The translations under genes and the position numbers were made by a program. 64,000 nucleotides of DNA from Deltaproteobacteria bacterium (GTDB lineage Bacteria; UBA10199; GCA-002796325; JACPFF01): positions 62,001-126,000 of the forward strand of contig JACPFF010000016.1 of assembly GCA_016183065.1 (NCBI GenBank), in the 5' to 3' direction. Below, one piece after another: positions 9,801-24,022 of this stretch (positions are counted from its first letter, which is position 1; each line of letters begins with the position of its first letter). The notes under the pieces were generated by a model. That model saw only the letters and a list, made by a program, of their open reading frames with translations, was not told where the DNA came from and did not search any database.

Positions 9801-12800
9801 GACCGTCTACACGCTCACGGCCGGTCCCGCGACAGTCCCCGATGGCCGCGAGTGGCGTGCCGCGATTGCCCAGTGGGGGAGCGGGCCACTCTGCGCGTTT
9901 CTCCGCGCCCCGGCGTGGTGGGTGGAAGGGCGCACGGTCCCGAATCACGCGGAACGGTTGTTGCAACCGCTCCCCGGTGAGACATGGCAAGTGACGGTCC
10001 GCAATGGGCGCGTGCACGAACTCGCCACGTCATGGTGCACGATCGCGATTCGCGGAGATCATCTCTCGTGGACTCTCCGATCCCAGTCATCAGCGCCATC
10101 GATGCCGGAGATGACACTGCGCTATGGCTGGTGTCCCGAGAACGGGATGGTTCCGATCCGTGCGAACGATGCCGAAAACCGGCGGGCCATGCTCGGACTC
10201 TATGCGGCCGTATGGACCGGGACGACGGACGCCGGCGAGATCCTGCCGCTGCGCGTCGGGACGACCTTCGAAGGGAAAGTGCGTATCACGGCTGAGGCCA
10301 TCCGGGCCTTTGTGGCCGCGACCGGCGAGACCGCTGCCCCCTGCATCTCTGGAGACGTGGCTCCGCCGGCGATGGCGGTCTGCTGTGCCTGGGCCCCATT
10401 TGCGCGGGCCTTGCTTGCCTGCGGAACGGTCGCCGATCTGTTGCAACTCGTGCATACGAAACAGACCATCGAGATGGTGCGACCGATGCCGATTTGCGCG
10501 GGCGACCCCTTGCGTACGCGGCTCACGATCACCGCGATTCGGTCCGAGGCCCATGGCACGGTCGTGGCGTTTTCCGGCACAATACTGCGCGGTCGCGAGC
10601 CGTTGGTACGCCTGACGAGCGAATGTTTTCTCCGGGAGTGCTTTCTCGCCGCGGCGGCGAGTGATCCCTCCAAGACCGATCTGTCGACTTCGCACGCCGT
10701 GCCACTCGAGACGCCCTATACAGCGTTTACCTCTGTGATCACAGCCCCCCATACGGCCGAGGCCTATGCAGCGGCCTCTGGTGATCGCAACCCGATCCAT
10801 CGTGAGGGGCCTCTGGCGGTGCTGGCGGGATTCGACGGGCCGATCATGCACGGCATGTGGAGTGCCGCCGCACTCCTGGCAGAAATGACACATCGCTGGG
10901 CGGACGGGGATCCCACGCGCATTGCCCGCTGTGCCGTGCAATTTGCCCAACCCCTCTTTCCCGGCGAACCCGCGACCATTCAGGCGCGGCATCTGGCCAT
11001 GCGCAGCGCCGCCAGTTGCCTTGAGGCGCAAGTGCGTACGGAACGGGGCGTGATTGCCACGGCGCAGGTCGATCTCTGGCCGGCATCGACGGCCTATCTC
11101 TTTACGGGCCAGGGGTCACAACAGGTCGGCATGGGGATGGCCGCCTATGCGCGGTCGGCAGCGGTGCGCGACGTGTGGGATCGTGCGGAGGCCTTTTGTC
11201 GTGCACGCTACGGTTTTTCCATCCTGACGATTGTCCGGGAGAATCCGACGGTGCTCCACCTGCCATTGCCGCACGGGGGGATCGAGACCATTCGGCATCC
11301 TCGCGGAGTCCTCCATCTGACACAATTCACGCAGGTCGCACTCACGGTCGTGGCGATTGCGGGGGTCGCGGAACTCCGGGAGCGGGGATGCGATCATCCG
11401 CGGGCCATTTTTGCCGGGCATTCGCTCGGCGAATATGCGGCACTCTCCGCCTCCGGCATTCTTCCGCTCGAGACGGTGTTGTCATCGGTGTATCATCGCG
11501 GACTGACCATGCAGCATTATGTGCCGCGCACTGCCGATGGCGTCTCTCCGTATCGCATGGCTGTGGTCAGACCCAATCTCGTCGGCATGTGCGAGGACGA
11601 TCTGCAGGCGGACATTGCCCGGATTCTTCAGCAGAGAGCGGGGAGTCTCGAGATCGTAAATTTCAACATCACGGGTGAGCAATATGCCGTCACGGGGGAG
11701 ACCGCACTCCTCAAAACACTGGAGGAACGTCTGCAGGTACGGGCGTCTGCGCGTGGTGTCGACAAACCGCCGATGCTCATGCTCGAGGGGATTGATGTCC
11801 CGTTTCACTCCACGGTCCTGCGCGAGGGGGTGCCAGCATTTCGGGCGACGTTGGAGGAGACCATCCCGGCCCGCATCGATCCTGCAGCACTCATTGGGCG
11901 ATATATCCCCAATCTGAATGCCGACCCCTTTGCGATTGAGCGCGCCTATGTCGAAGCCGTGGCGACGCAGACCGACAGTCCGCTGCTCCGCGCGCTCCTG
12001 GCGAGACCGGTCGGCGATCGGGCATGGCGCCCTGCGGCGGTGGCGCGGACGCTGTTGATTGAATTGCTGGCCTACCAATTTGCCTCGCCCGTGCAATGGA
12101 TACGGACACAGGAACTCCTGTTGACCGACCCACGGTGCCGTGTGGCACACGTGGTCGAGATCGGTCCGCAGCCGGTCCTCGCGAATATGCTCCGTCGAAC
12201 CCTCAAACATCTCCCGGTGCAGCGCGCGCCGTCTATTGCCCATATCGAGCAGGATCGGGCCGTGGTCTTTTGCCTGCGTCCCGATGCCGGGCCTGCGGAG
12301 ACTTCGTCTCCCGCGGCGGTCAGCGAGCTCCGCGAGCGAGAAGGGGGGGGGCCATCACACTCCGCACAGTCTTCGACTGTGCTTCGCGGCCCAGCACAGC
12401 TGGGTCTTGACCCGGCTTTACCCGTTGGGGGGGGAGTGGCGACGACCGAGTCCGGGGACCCAGCGCAGCTGGGTGGACGAGGAAGTCCCCGCAGGCGAGA
12501 GCCGGAGGGGACGCGAGCTCCCCAGGGTTTTCAGCAGCCGCACAGCGGCGCTGAAGGGGGGACCCAACGGGCTTTGCCCGTTGGGGGGGCGACGCGAGCC
12601 CCTGTAATCGACGTTCCATATGATGTGACGACCGGTTTGCGCGCGCTGATGGCGCTCAAACTCCGTCTCCGACCCGATGAGATTGCCCCGAGCGACACGA
12701 TCGAACGGCTCACGCGGGGCAATTCGGCACGACGCAATGAGATCCTCGCGGATATCGGTGCGGAATTCCAGGTCGGCGCCATCGATGAGGCCCACAATAA

Positions 12801-15800
12801 ACCCGTCAGCGAGCTGATCGCCCTCATCACGGCCAAGGGGAGTTACACGGCTCCCGGTCCGTATTTGCGGGTGGCGACGGATCACGCGATCACGCAGGGG
12901 CTCCCCTTGTCACGCGCGGAGATCCTCACTCATCTGCAACGGACGTGGCAACTGGCCGACGGTCGGTTGCTGGCACTCACCGTGCTCCTGCCGTGTGCCG
13001 TGCGGCACGGTGTCTCCAGTGGCAGTGGACCGCTCTCGCCGATCGGGTTGGAGCACAAAATGGGCGCGCGCGAGGTCGCAACAGCGTGGCTCGACCGCTT
13101 GGTGGAGTGGTATGGCCTCCTGCATGACGTCCATGTCCCGCGCCGCGCAGAGACGACCGCAGGGGGTGGTGCCACCGTGGATGCCGCCGCGCTCGAGGCG
13201 CTGGAACAGAAATATTTCGGACGGGAGGGACTGCTGGGCGATGTGACGACCGCCCTGTTGCGTGCCGGCAATCGCGATCCCTATCAACCGGTGCTCGAGG
13301 CCGATCAGGAATTGTTGAAGGCGACTATTGGAGGGGCTCACGTCGCCCCCTCCAGCGGCAAAGCCGCTGGAGCCTCCCCTTCAACGCCGCGGTGCGGCTT
13401 GGGCGTGAGCCCGTGGGGCCCCACGCACGAGCTTGCGCTCTATCGTGGGGCCCTGGGGCCGCAGTTTGAACGGGTCATGGCTCCCTGCTTCGATGCAGAG
13501 CGTGCGGTCACGCTGAGCAGTCACTGGAACTGGGCGCGCCGGGATCTCATCGACCTCTATTGGCGGGTGGAGAGGGGCAGCTGTCCGATTGCCAAGGCGC
13601 GCCGGGAAGGGACGGCGATTGCACAACGTGCCGACGAGATGGTGGTCGTCACCGCCGCCTATTGTGCAGCCCGTGCCGTGTCCGAGGGACGCACAGTCCA
13701 GGCCAGACTCTTTGCCCGCATTCAGAAAGAGGCCCAGCAGGTGTTGCGCACGGCTCCCGCTCTGCGCCCGTCGCCGGACGTTGTCGCGGCCGTGGAACGG
13801 CTGTTGTCGCACGGCGGCCTCCCCGATGTTGTGAGGCAGGCCGTGCGTATGGTGCTTCGTGACGGCCTCTCGCTCGCCGGACAGGTGGTGTTGGTCACGG
13901 GTGCGGGGCCGGGGTCGATCGGTGCGGAAATTGCCGGCTATGCCTTGCAGGGAGGGGCGACGGTGATTGTCGCCTCCTCCCGTCTCGATCAGGACCGCGT
14001 GTTGTGGTGGCGCGAGCGGTACCAGCGCGATGGCGCCCGGGGCGCGACATTGGTCCTCCTCCCTGCCAATCAGGGCAATCAGGCCGATTGTCGCTCGCTC
14101 GTCCGCTGGATCTCCGCCGAATATGGCCATCTCGATCTCCTCTTCCCCTTCGCGGCCATCAAGGAGTTCGGCGATGTGACCACCATGGATGCCGGCGCGG
14201 CGACCGCGACCTGGCGCGTCCTGGTGCAGGGGGTGGAGTGGTTGACCGCTGCCGTGGCCGAGGAGAATGCCGCACGCAATCTGGCTCCACACGCCACCAC
14301 GATCTCTCTCCCGGGATCGCCCAATCAGGGCCTCCTGGGGGGCGATGGGGCCTACGGGGCCTCCAAGGCCGCGCTCGAGGTGTTGACGCGTCGGTGGCGC
14401 TCCGAGTTTTCCGCCTGGGGACGGTACACCCGCATGATCGGGGCACAGATCGGCTGGACGCGCGGGACCGGCCTGATGCAGGCCAATGACGCGATCGCGC
14501 AGGCACTCGAGGCGCGGACCGGTTGTCAGACCTTTGCCACAACGGAGATGGGGTTTCTCCTGGTCGCGCTGATGCATCCCTCGCTGCGCGCCTTGGCCAC
14601 GCAGGAACCGCTGTGGGTCTCGCTGACCGGCGGTTTTGAACGGATCCCGGAGATCGGCGCTGTGCTGCGGAGTGTGCGTGAAGCACTGGCTGCGCACCGG
14701 GCGGACCCTGCGATGCCCTCCACGGCGGTGGAGATCCCTTTCAAGGCCGACCCGGCATATTTTGCCTTTCCACCGCTGTCAGATCCGGAACAACGCCCCA
14801 CGCCTATGTCGGCAAAGGCCTTGCCACCCGACGAGGTGTATGTCGTGGTCGGTTACGGCGAGGTCTCGCCCTATGGCAGTGCACGGACCCGATGGGAAGT
14901 CGAATGCGGCGGACTCTCCAATGAGGGATGTCTCGAATTGGCATGGTTGACCGGTCGTATCCGGTTTTCCGCGGGTCGCGATTACGTGGGATGGCTCGAC
15001 GCCGCCAGCGGGGAACCGGTCCCCGACCACGCCATGAAGGCCCGTTATGAAACGATCCTGCGGAAACATGCGGGGGTCCGTTTGGTCGATCCCGCTGCGC
15101 AGGGGTTCGATCCCCGGGCGTTGACTGTCCTGGCCGATGTCCAATTGCCGGGACCGCTCGTGATTCCCGTGACATCGCAGGCCGAAGGGGAGGCGTACTG
15201 TGCCAAGTTCCCCGGCGAGGCCGAACTGGTCGTCGATCGGCTCGACGCGTCGCCCTCACACTATGGTGTCCGTCTTCCCAAGGGGTCGGTGATCAAGGTG
15301 CCGATGGCCGCGCGGCTTTCGCGATATGTTGCCGGGCAGATTCCGACCGGCTGGGATGCGACACGCTACGGTCTTCCACAGGATCTGATCCAACAGGTCG
15401 ATCGTAATACCCTCTTCAACTTCGTCGCCACGATCGAGGCCTTTCACAGCATGGGCGGATTGCCCGACGAGATGTGCGATGTGCTCCATCCCACGCGGAT
15501 CGGAAATACCCAGGGGAGCGGGATGGGCGGACAGCAATCGCTTGAGCGGCTCTATCACGATCATCGCGAAGGACGTCCCCGCAAGGGGGATACGCTCCAG
15601 GAGATGCTGATTAACGTCATGGGCGGATGGATCACGCAGAGCTACGTCGGGAGCTATGGCCCCATGGTGCATCCGGTGAGTGCGTGTGCGACCGCGCTGG
15701 TGTCACTCGATACGGCCGTGAATCTCCTTGCGGCCCGGAAGGCGGATTTTGTGGTGGCCGGGGGCTTTGATGACCTGAGCGCCGAGGGGATGATCGGCTT

Positions 15801-16701
15801 TAGCGATATGGATGCCACTGCCAATGCCGATGTCATGCTGGCCAAGGGGATTGCACCGGAACGGTTCAGTCGCCCCAATGACCGGCGTCGTGGCGGGTTT
15901 GTGGAGGGGCAGGGTGGGGGGACGATCCTCGTCACCCGTCTCTCCATTGCCGCGCAATTGGGACTTCCGGTCTATGCCGTGGTGGCCCACGTGGCCACAC
16001 ACGCCGACGGGATCCACACGTCGATTCCGGCCCCGGGTCTCGGCCTCCTGGGGTTGGTGAGCCCGATGCGCGATGGCACGACGCCGCTCGGCCGGGCCCT
16101 TGCCGATTTTGGGCTGACCGCGGACGACATTGTCGTCGTCTCCAAACACGATACCTCAACGCGCGCCAACGATCCGAACGAAAATCACCTCCACGATCAG
16201 ATCCAGCAGGTCTTGCAGCGCAGTGAAGGATGGCCGCTCCTCGTCCACTCGCAAAAAGCCCTGCTGGGGCACGCCAAGGGTGGTGCCGGGGCCTGGCAGA
16301 TCGGCGCGGCCCTGCAGATGCTGGCGACCGGGGTCATTCCGGGCAATCCGCACCTCGAAGATGTGGATCCCGCCATGCAGGCCTTCTCGCGACTCTGTTT
16401 CAGCGATCGGCCTGTGGCGACGCCGCCAGGCACCGTCCGCGCCGTGCTCCTGACTGCGCTCGGATTCGGACACATCGGGGCCGGTGCCCTGCTCGTTCAT
16501 CCTGATTATGCCCTGCGACTCTTGTCGAAGCGCGAATGGAACGGATATGTCGAGCGTCGGACGGTCCGGGAACGATGGCGCATCGAGCGGGAATGGGCCA
16601 TCCGCATGGGGACCACGCCTGCGTTTGTCCAGCGGCGGGGGAAACCGTACGACGATGCCGAGGCGGAAGTCGCGATGCTGTTAGGGTCGGGGGGATCTTA
16701 G
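6856..16701 (+). CDS. fas: Type I fatty acid synthase, AT-ER-DH-MPT-ACP-KR-KS
   Basis: A 3281-residue megasynthase that builds long-chain acyl-CoA from acetyl- and malonyl-CoA. The start is the ATG at 6856, behind a strong AGGAGG; upstream in-frame starts lack a ribosome site. Domains: acetyltransferase (GHSQG, Ser143); FMN-type enoyl reductase (~450-700, FGGGMTPTS and HSWEDL); dehydratase (~1000-1390, GDRNPIH and GPIMHG); malonyl/palmitoyl transferase (FTGQGSQ, GHSLGEY with Ser1523); fungal-type ACP (RGNSARRNE, phosphopantetheine Ser1957, with the extra helical half); ketoreductase (VTGAGPGSIG ~2348; Tyr2500 and Lys2504); ketosynthase (Cys2944, His3098, His3139). No phosphopantetheinyl transferase domain is fused at the C-terminus, unlike the fungal alpha chain; acpS is nearby instead. 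Two repeat inserts sit in interdomain linkers (residues ~1812-1917 and 2157-2190). Known families with this order are fungal and actinobacterial. Confidence 0.96.
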   Translation: METAYHSPLSPYGASHCVTQVREGTIVPLIEFGGNAIAYWEELVGRYHESMTVRNLVDRVAKKLNDTIELSDISTSGILARGLPLQRWLQEPSAVPPADYLASGTVSMPLIFLTQIGHVISLRDQHPMLGEIFDRAVGYVGHSQGVMTGLCFATGREGEGFAELVEAVACYFLWQAFRMQQALLPGRVTPAEYDASTHRGDGAPAPMAAIAGLERHEIETLLTQAPTTGPVVISVINDWDRMVLSGSMTDLLRVREQLLQWESAWTHDLVTKHRRVGWQYLQMSSPFHSPYMVATQGQFEHDLVRLGIHFDAHALRAPLYGTAMGNNLQQADDLTAALIAMQWTGAVDWPTVLRKATHPAGGACVTHIVDFGPGDGVAKITARQQRGRGIGVIMAATDAGRTQLLSEDPAAVPRGEDWERFRPRLHAVASVPSSDSRATPRLWLDNRFSRFTKVPPIFGGGMTPTSVEIDMVVAAANAGYLQEWAGGGQVTEAIWDGRADELRQALLPGRGIIFNALYLDPYLWRLHFPRILEQKRRGIPYIGMTISAGIPEVEEASRILRALLAEGLWCNAFKPGNDAQIAQVLQIADANPDVTLLMHVEGGKAGGHHSWEDLHGLILRNYAAIRVRANVILCVGGGIGTPEAAACWLMGSWHHRDTLPVMPVDAVFLGTRLMACKEAKTSPQVKAQLVRLQGTTEWIRPQQVCGGMTSQKSQMDADIHCAESGATRAGRLLDALAGQPRETIVARKQEIVALLAKTAKPYFGDLPAMTYAGVLARMVALMAPGAIAPHLPHDGPWYDRSFRERALAWAQRAEARCAPRTSGAARWVGDPRQLDDPAQCLSALRDRYPAMETTRLHAEDVAYFLFLCRQPGKPVNFVPVIDEDVRRWYKADSLWQSHDPRYPADAVITVPGPEAVRSITAMDEPIATVFSAFEQAAIAAVERADATRDRERPLISFVGEGVPTACTELTTAVLARTPRGAKTVYTLTAGPATVPDGREWRAAIAQWGSGPLCAFLRAPAWWVEGRTVPNHAERLLQPLPGETWQVTVRNGRVHELATSWCTIAIRGDHLSWTLRSQSSAPSMPEMTLRYGWCPENGMVPIRANDAENRRAMLGLYAAVWTGTTDAGEILPLRVGTTFEGKVRITAEAIRAFVAATGETAAPCISGDVAPPAMAVCCAWAPFARALLACGTVADLLQLVHTKQTIEMVRPMPICAGDPLRTRLTITAIRSEAHGTVVAFSGTILRGREPLVRLTSECFLRECFLAAAASDPSKTDLSTSHAVPLETPYTAFTSVITAPHTAEAYAAASGDRNPIHREGPLAVLAGFDGPIMHGMWSAAALLAEMTHRWADGDPTRIARCAVQFAQPLFPGEPATIQARHLAMRSAASCLEAQVRTERGVIATAQVDLWPASTAYLFTGQGSQQVGMGMAAYARSAAVRDVWDRAEAFCRARYGFSILTIVRENPTVLHLPLPHGGIETIRHPRGVLHLTQFTQVALTVVAIAGVAELRERGCDHPRAIFAGHSLGEYAALSASGILPLETVLSSVYHRGLTMQHYVPRTADGVSPYRMAVVRPNLVGMCEDDLQADIARILQQRAGSLEIVNFNITGEQYAVTGETALLKTLEERLQVRASARGVDKPPMLMLEGIDVPFHSTVLREGVPAFRATLEETIPARIDPAALIGRYIPNLNADPFAIERAYVEAVATQTDSPLLRALLARPVGDRAWRPAAVARTLLIELLAYQFASPVQWIRTQELLLTDPRCRVAHVVEIGPQPVLANMLRRTLKHLPVQRAPSIAHIEQDRAVVFCLRPDAGPAETSSPAAVSELREREGGGPSHSAQSSTVLRGPAQLGLDPALPVGGGVATTESGDPAQLGGRGSPRRREPEGTRAPQGFQQPHSGAEGGTQRALPVGGATRAPVIDVPYDVTTGLRALMALKLRLRPDEIAPSDTIERLTRGNSARRNEILADIGAEFQVGAIDEAHNKPVSELIALITAKGSYTAPGPYLRVATDHAITQGLPLSRAEILTHLQRTWQLADGRLLALTVLLPCAVRHGVSSGSGPLSPIGLEHKMGAREVATAWLDRLVEWYGLLHDVHVPRRAETTAGGGATVDAAALEALEQKYFGREGLLGDVTTALLRAGNRDPYQPVLEADQELLKATIGGAHVAPSSGKAAGASPSTPRCGLGVSPWGPTHELALYRGALGPQFERVMAPCFDAERAVTLSSHWNWARRDLIDLYWRVERGSCPIAKARREGTAIAQRADEMVVVTAAYCAARAVSEGRTVQARLFARIQKEAQQVLRTAPALRPSPDVVAAVERLLSHGGLPDVVRQAVRMVLRDGLSLAGQVVLVTGAGPGSIGAEIAGYALQGGATVIVASSRLDQDRVLWWRERYQRDGARGATLVLLPANQGNQADCRSLVRWISAEYGHLDLLFPFAAIKEFGDVTTMDAGAATATWRVLVQGVEWLTAAVAEENAARNLAPHATTISLPGSPNQGLLGGDGAYGASKAALEVLTRRWRSEFSAWGRYTRMIGAQIGWTRGTGLMQANDAIAQALEARTGCQTFATTEMGFLLVALMHPSLRALATQEPLWVSLTGGFERIPEIGAVLRSVREALAAHRADPAMPSTAVEIPFKADPAYFAFPPLSDPEQRPTPMSAKALPPDEVYVVVGYGEVSPYGSARTRWEVECGGLSNEGCLELAWLTGRIRFSAGRDYVGWLDAASGEPVPDHAMKARYETILRKHAGVRLVDPAAQGFDPRALTVLADVQLPGPLVIPVTSQAEGEAYCAKFPGEAELVVDRLDASPSHYGVRLPKGSVIKVPMAARLSRYVAGQIPTGWDATRYGLPQDLIQQVDRNTLFNFVATIEAFHSMGGLPDEMCDVLHPTRIGNTQGSGMGGQQSLERLYHDHREGRPRKGDTLQEMLINVMGGWITQSYVGSYGPMVHPVSACATALVSLDTAVNLLAARKADFVVAGGFDDLSAEGMIGFSDMDATANADVMLAKGIAPERFSRPNDRRRGGFVEGQGGGTILVTRLSIAAQLGLPVYAVVAHVATHADGIHTSIPAPGLGLLGLVSPMRDGTTPLGRALADFGLTADDIVVVSKHDTSTRANDPNENHLHDQIQQVLQRSEGWPLLVHSQKALLGHAKGGAGAWQIGAALQMLATGVIPGNPHLEDVDPAMQAFSRLCFSDRPVATPPGTVRAVLLTALGFGHIGAGALLVHPDYALRLLSKREWNGYVERRTVRERWRIEREWAIRMGTTPAFVQRRGKPYDDAEAEVAMLLGSGGS
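12290..12606 (-). repeat. Modular palindromic insert, copy A (in FAS MPT-ACP linker)
   Basis: A GC-rich stretch that translates within the FAS as a Gly/Pro/Arg/Ser-rich linker between the malonyl transferase and the ACP. On the minus strand it begins AGGGGCTCGCG and shares the modules of copies B-E. These are a hairpin with loop CAAAG (here AACGGGCAAAGCCCGTT), the 'CAGCGCCGCTGTGCGGCT' block, a CTCGTCCACCC hairpin, and a CGGACTCGGTCGTCGCCAC block. Extra hairpins (CACAGTCTTCGACTGTG and others) lie at the left end. It is inserted antisense to the gene yet leaves the frame open. The left boundary is approximate. Confidence 0.8.
13326..13424 (+). repeat. Modular palindromic insert, copy B (in FAS ACP-KR linker)
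   Basis: A 99-bp insert (33 codons) beginning TATTGGAGGGGCTCACG and ending GGGGCCCCAC, in the same orientation as the FAS gene. It holds the CCAGCGGCAAAGCCGCTGG hairpin and the CAACGCCGCGGTGCGGCT block. Taking it out would join 'LLKAT' directly to 'HELALYRG'. The two bases AC occur at both junctions. A further complementary stretch (GTGGGGCCC at about 13455) suggests the hairpin structure may continue slightly beyond the right end. Confidence 0.85.
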
Positions 16702-17357
16702 TCATGCTGCATAGCCCGCCAGCGTGTGGCGGCATGACGCAGAATGCGCCGCGCAAGGCGGGTCTTGTCGAGGAGCGGCAGATGGACCATGGGGCCATGA
16801 TGATCCAGGAGGACCGCACGTTGCCGGGGCGCACCGATTGCGGCAACGGTGTTGGCGACGAGCATGTTACAGCCTGTGGCGCGCAATTTTTTTCGCGCCT
16901 GACGGAGGAGATTGCGGGATTCGAGTGCAAATCCGACCACCATCTGGTCCGCGCGTTTCCGGCGGGTCACGGTGGCCAGGATGTCCGGATTCGCGACCAG
17001 CGAGAGGGTGAGCCGCTGCGTGCCACTCCGCTTCATTTTGTGCCGGTGGATGGTTGCCGGGCGAAAGTCGGCGACCGCCGCGGCCATGATGACGATGTCG
17101 GCGGTGGGGGCCGTGCGGACCGTGGCACGATACATGTCGCGCGCCGTGATCACCCGGATGAGGCGGACGCGTCGTGGCGGCACCAACGCGGCCGGTCCGC
17201 TGATGAGCGTGACGCGTGCGCCACGCTCCCGGGCCAGGCGCGCCAATGCGTACCCGAGCTTCCCCGACGATGCATTGGCCACAAAACGGACCGGGTCGAT
17301 CGCTTCGTGCGTGGGTCCCGCGGTAATGACCACATGACAGTGAGAGAGTATGCCCAC
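16698..17357 (-). CDS. coaB: Stand-alone phosphopantothenoylcysteine synthetase (CoaB domain)
   Basis: A 219-residue protein matching only the C-terminal half of the usual bifunctional Dfp/CoaBC. It would join 4'-phosphopantothenate and cysteine with CTP on the way to CoA. Visible are ITAGPTHEAIDPVRFV with the following NASSGK nucleotide-binding segment (residues 11-33), 'AAAVADFRP' and the 'KMKR' lysine loop. No flavin decarboxylase (CoaC) half is attached or adjacent. The gene converges on the FAS gene and their stop codons overlap by several bases. Its start is 48 bp from the divergent acpS start, so CoA supply and ACP activation share one intergenic region. Confidence 0.88.
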   Translation of the reverse strand: MGILSHCHVVITAGPTHEAIDPVRFVANASSGKLGYALARLARERGARVTLISGPAALVPPRRVRLIRVITARDMYRATVRTAPTADIVIMAAAVADFRPATIHRHKMKRSGTQRLTLSLVANPDILATVTRRKRADQMVVGFALESRNLLRQARKKLRATGCNMLVANTVAAIGAPRQRAVLLDHHGPMVHLPLLDKTRLARRILRHAATRWRAMQHD

Positions 17358-17404
17358 ACCGTGATCGTTAGCAGAAGAGGCGACCGGCCCACAAAAGGTT
17401 TTTT

Positions 17405-18036
17405 ATGATCCGCGGCATCGGCATTGATTTGTGCGAGATTCCGGCGATGGAGGCCCGTCTGGCCGACCCGGCCTCCCATTTTCTCGCAACACATTTCACG
17501 GCCCAGGAGCGTGCGACGCTCGCGGAGCGCGGGAGCGGGTGGCCGGCGCAGCACGCGGCAGCGCGGTATGCCGCCAAGGAAGCGGTGATCAAGGCCCTCT
17601 CCCAGGCGGCGGGTGGTGCCGTACTCCTCCCCACTATTGGAGGGGCTCACGTACCCTGCGGCTCCGCCTCCGGGTACTCCCTCGTCCACCCGCTTCGCGG
17701 GTGCCCGGACTCGGTCGTCGCCACTGCCCCCTCCAGCGGCAAAGCCGCTGGAGCCTCCCCTTCAACGCCGCGGTGCGGCTGGGTCGTGGGGCCCCGGACG
17801 CCAGTCCGGGGGGTGTCGTGCGCGGGCGAAGCCTTCTCCCAGGGTGCCACGGGCGTAAGCCCGTGGGGCCCCACGGTCGATTATCGCGAGATCGAAATTG
17901 TCGCAGTGGGCACCGGGGTGCCGCAGGTGCGATTGCATGGGGCGGTGCGCACCGTGGCCACACAACTCGGCGTCGCGCAGATTGCGCTCTCGTTGTCGCA
18001 TGAAGCGGCAATGGCCGTTGCCATGGTCGTCATCGT

Positions 18037-18040
<4 letters not shown>
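17405..18040 (+). CDS. acpS: Holo-[acyl carrier protein] synthase carrying an 80-codon insert
   Basis: Transfers 4'-phosphopantetheine from CoA to the ACP serine; the evident substrate is Ser1957 of the adjacent FAS. The family motifs GIGIDLCEI (Asp8) and ARYAAKEAVIKAL (Lys58, Glu59) are intact. At 211 residues it is far longer than the usual 120-130. The excess is a single in-frame block of 80 codons (copy C of the palindromic insert) between 'GAVLLP' and 'VDYREIEIV', a point where the normal family runs straight into the next beta strand. Without it the protein is 131 residues. The stop overlaps the carboxylase start (ATGA). Confidence 0.92.
17635..17874 (+). repeat. Modular palindromic insert, copy C (in acpS)
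   Basis: The longest bounded copy, 240 bp (80 codons), in frame in acpS and in the gene's orientation. It begins TATTGGAGGGGCTCACG and ends GGGGCCCCAC; CCCCAC is found at both junctions. In order it holds a CACCCGCTTCGCGGGTG hairpin, the CGGACTCGGTCGTCGCCAC block, the CCAGCGGCAAAGCCGCTGG hairpin, the CAACGCCGCGGTGCGGCT block, and GC-rich hairpins around CCGGACGCCAGTCCGG and CCACGGGCGTAAGCCCGTGG. Compared with copy B, the additional modules account for the extra length. Confidence 0.88.
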
Positions 18041-23658
<5,618 letters not shown>

Positions 23659-23755
23659 AGAGGTCTCCGACTGTCCGACTTTCCTCCATCCCTGTGTGAA
23701 ATCGCATCACGTGTCGACCGCTCTCGGTGTTTTAACCTCCTGTTTTTTCGGGAAT

Positions 23756-23882
23756 GGGGACCTCAAAAAACCGCCCATCTGCGTTGTTGCCCACAAACTC
23801 GCCGTCCTCACGTACACCACCAGTACGCTCCGGCGGCTCGTTTGCGGGGCGCCTAGCATCTGGGCGGTTTTTTGAGGTCCCC
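23756..23882. repeat. Long stem-loop repeat R1
   Basis: A 127-bp element bounded by perfect 22-bp inverted arms (GGGGACCTC...ACCGCCCA and its complement), with a GTACGCTCCGG block in the interior. The same interior block recurs in R2-R4 near dinB and lexA. It looks like a non-autonomous (MITE-like) or bacterial interspersed mosaic repeat; no transposase is nearby. The gene-free stretch 23659-24022 consists of a short spacer after the carboxylase, this repeat, and about 140 bp of leader for the ComEA-like gene. Confidence 0.85.
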
Positions 23883-24022
23883 AAAAGAGAGATTTTTTTA
23901 AGGTGCCCGGATGTCATATTGGCATGCGACTTGCTTTGGTACAGCGCCATGGCGTGGCCACGCACCATATGCAGAGAACGAATCAACCCGATGCAGGATC
24001 TCATCACGAAAGGACTTATCAG

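Noticed and set aside
12290-12606. GC-rich insert in FAS first taken for an ordinary Pro/Gly-rich linker
   Set aside because: Shared blocks and paired hairpins with acpS, hydrolase and ispH show it is a member of a mobile repeat family, so the plain-linker reading was dropped.
13381-14697. Minus-strand open frame of 438 codons inside the FAS
   Set aside because: Lies opposite the ketoreductase region, whose active-site motifs are intact.
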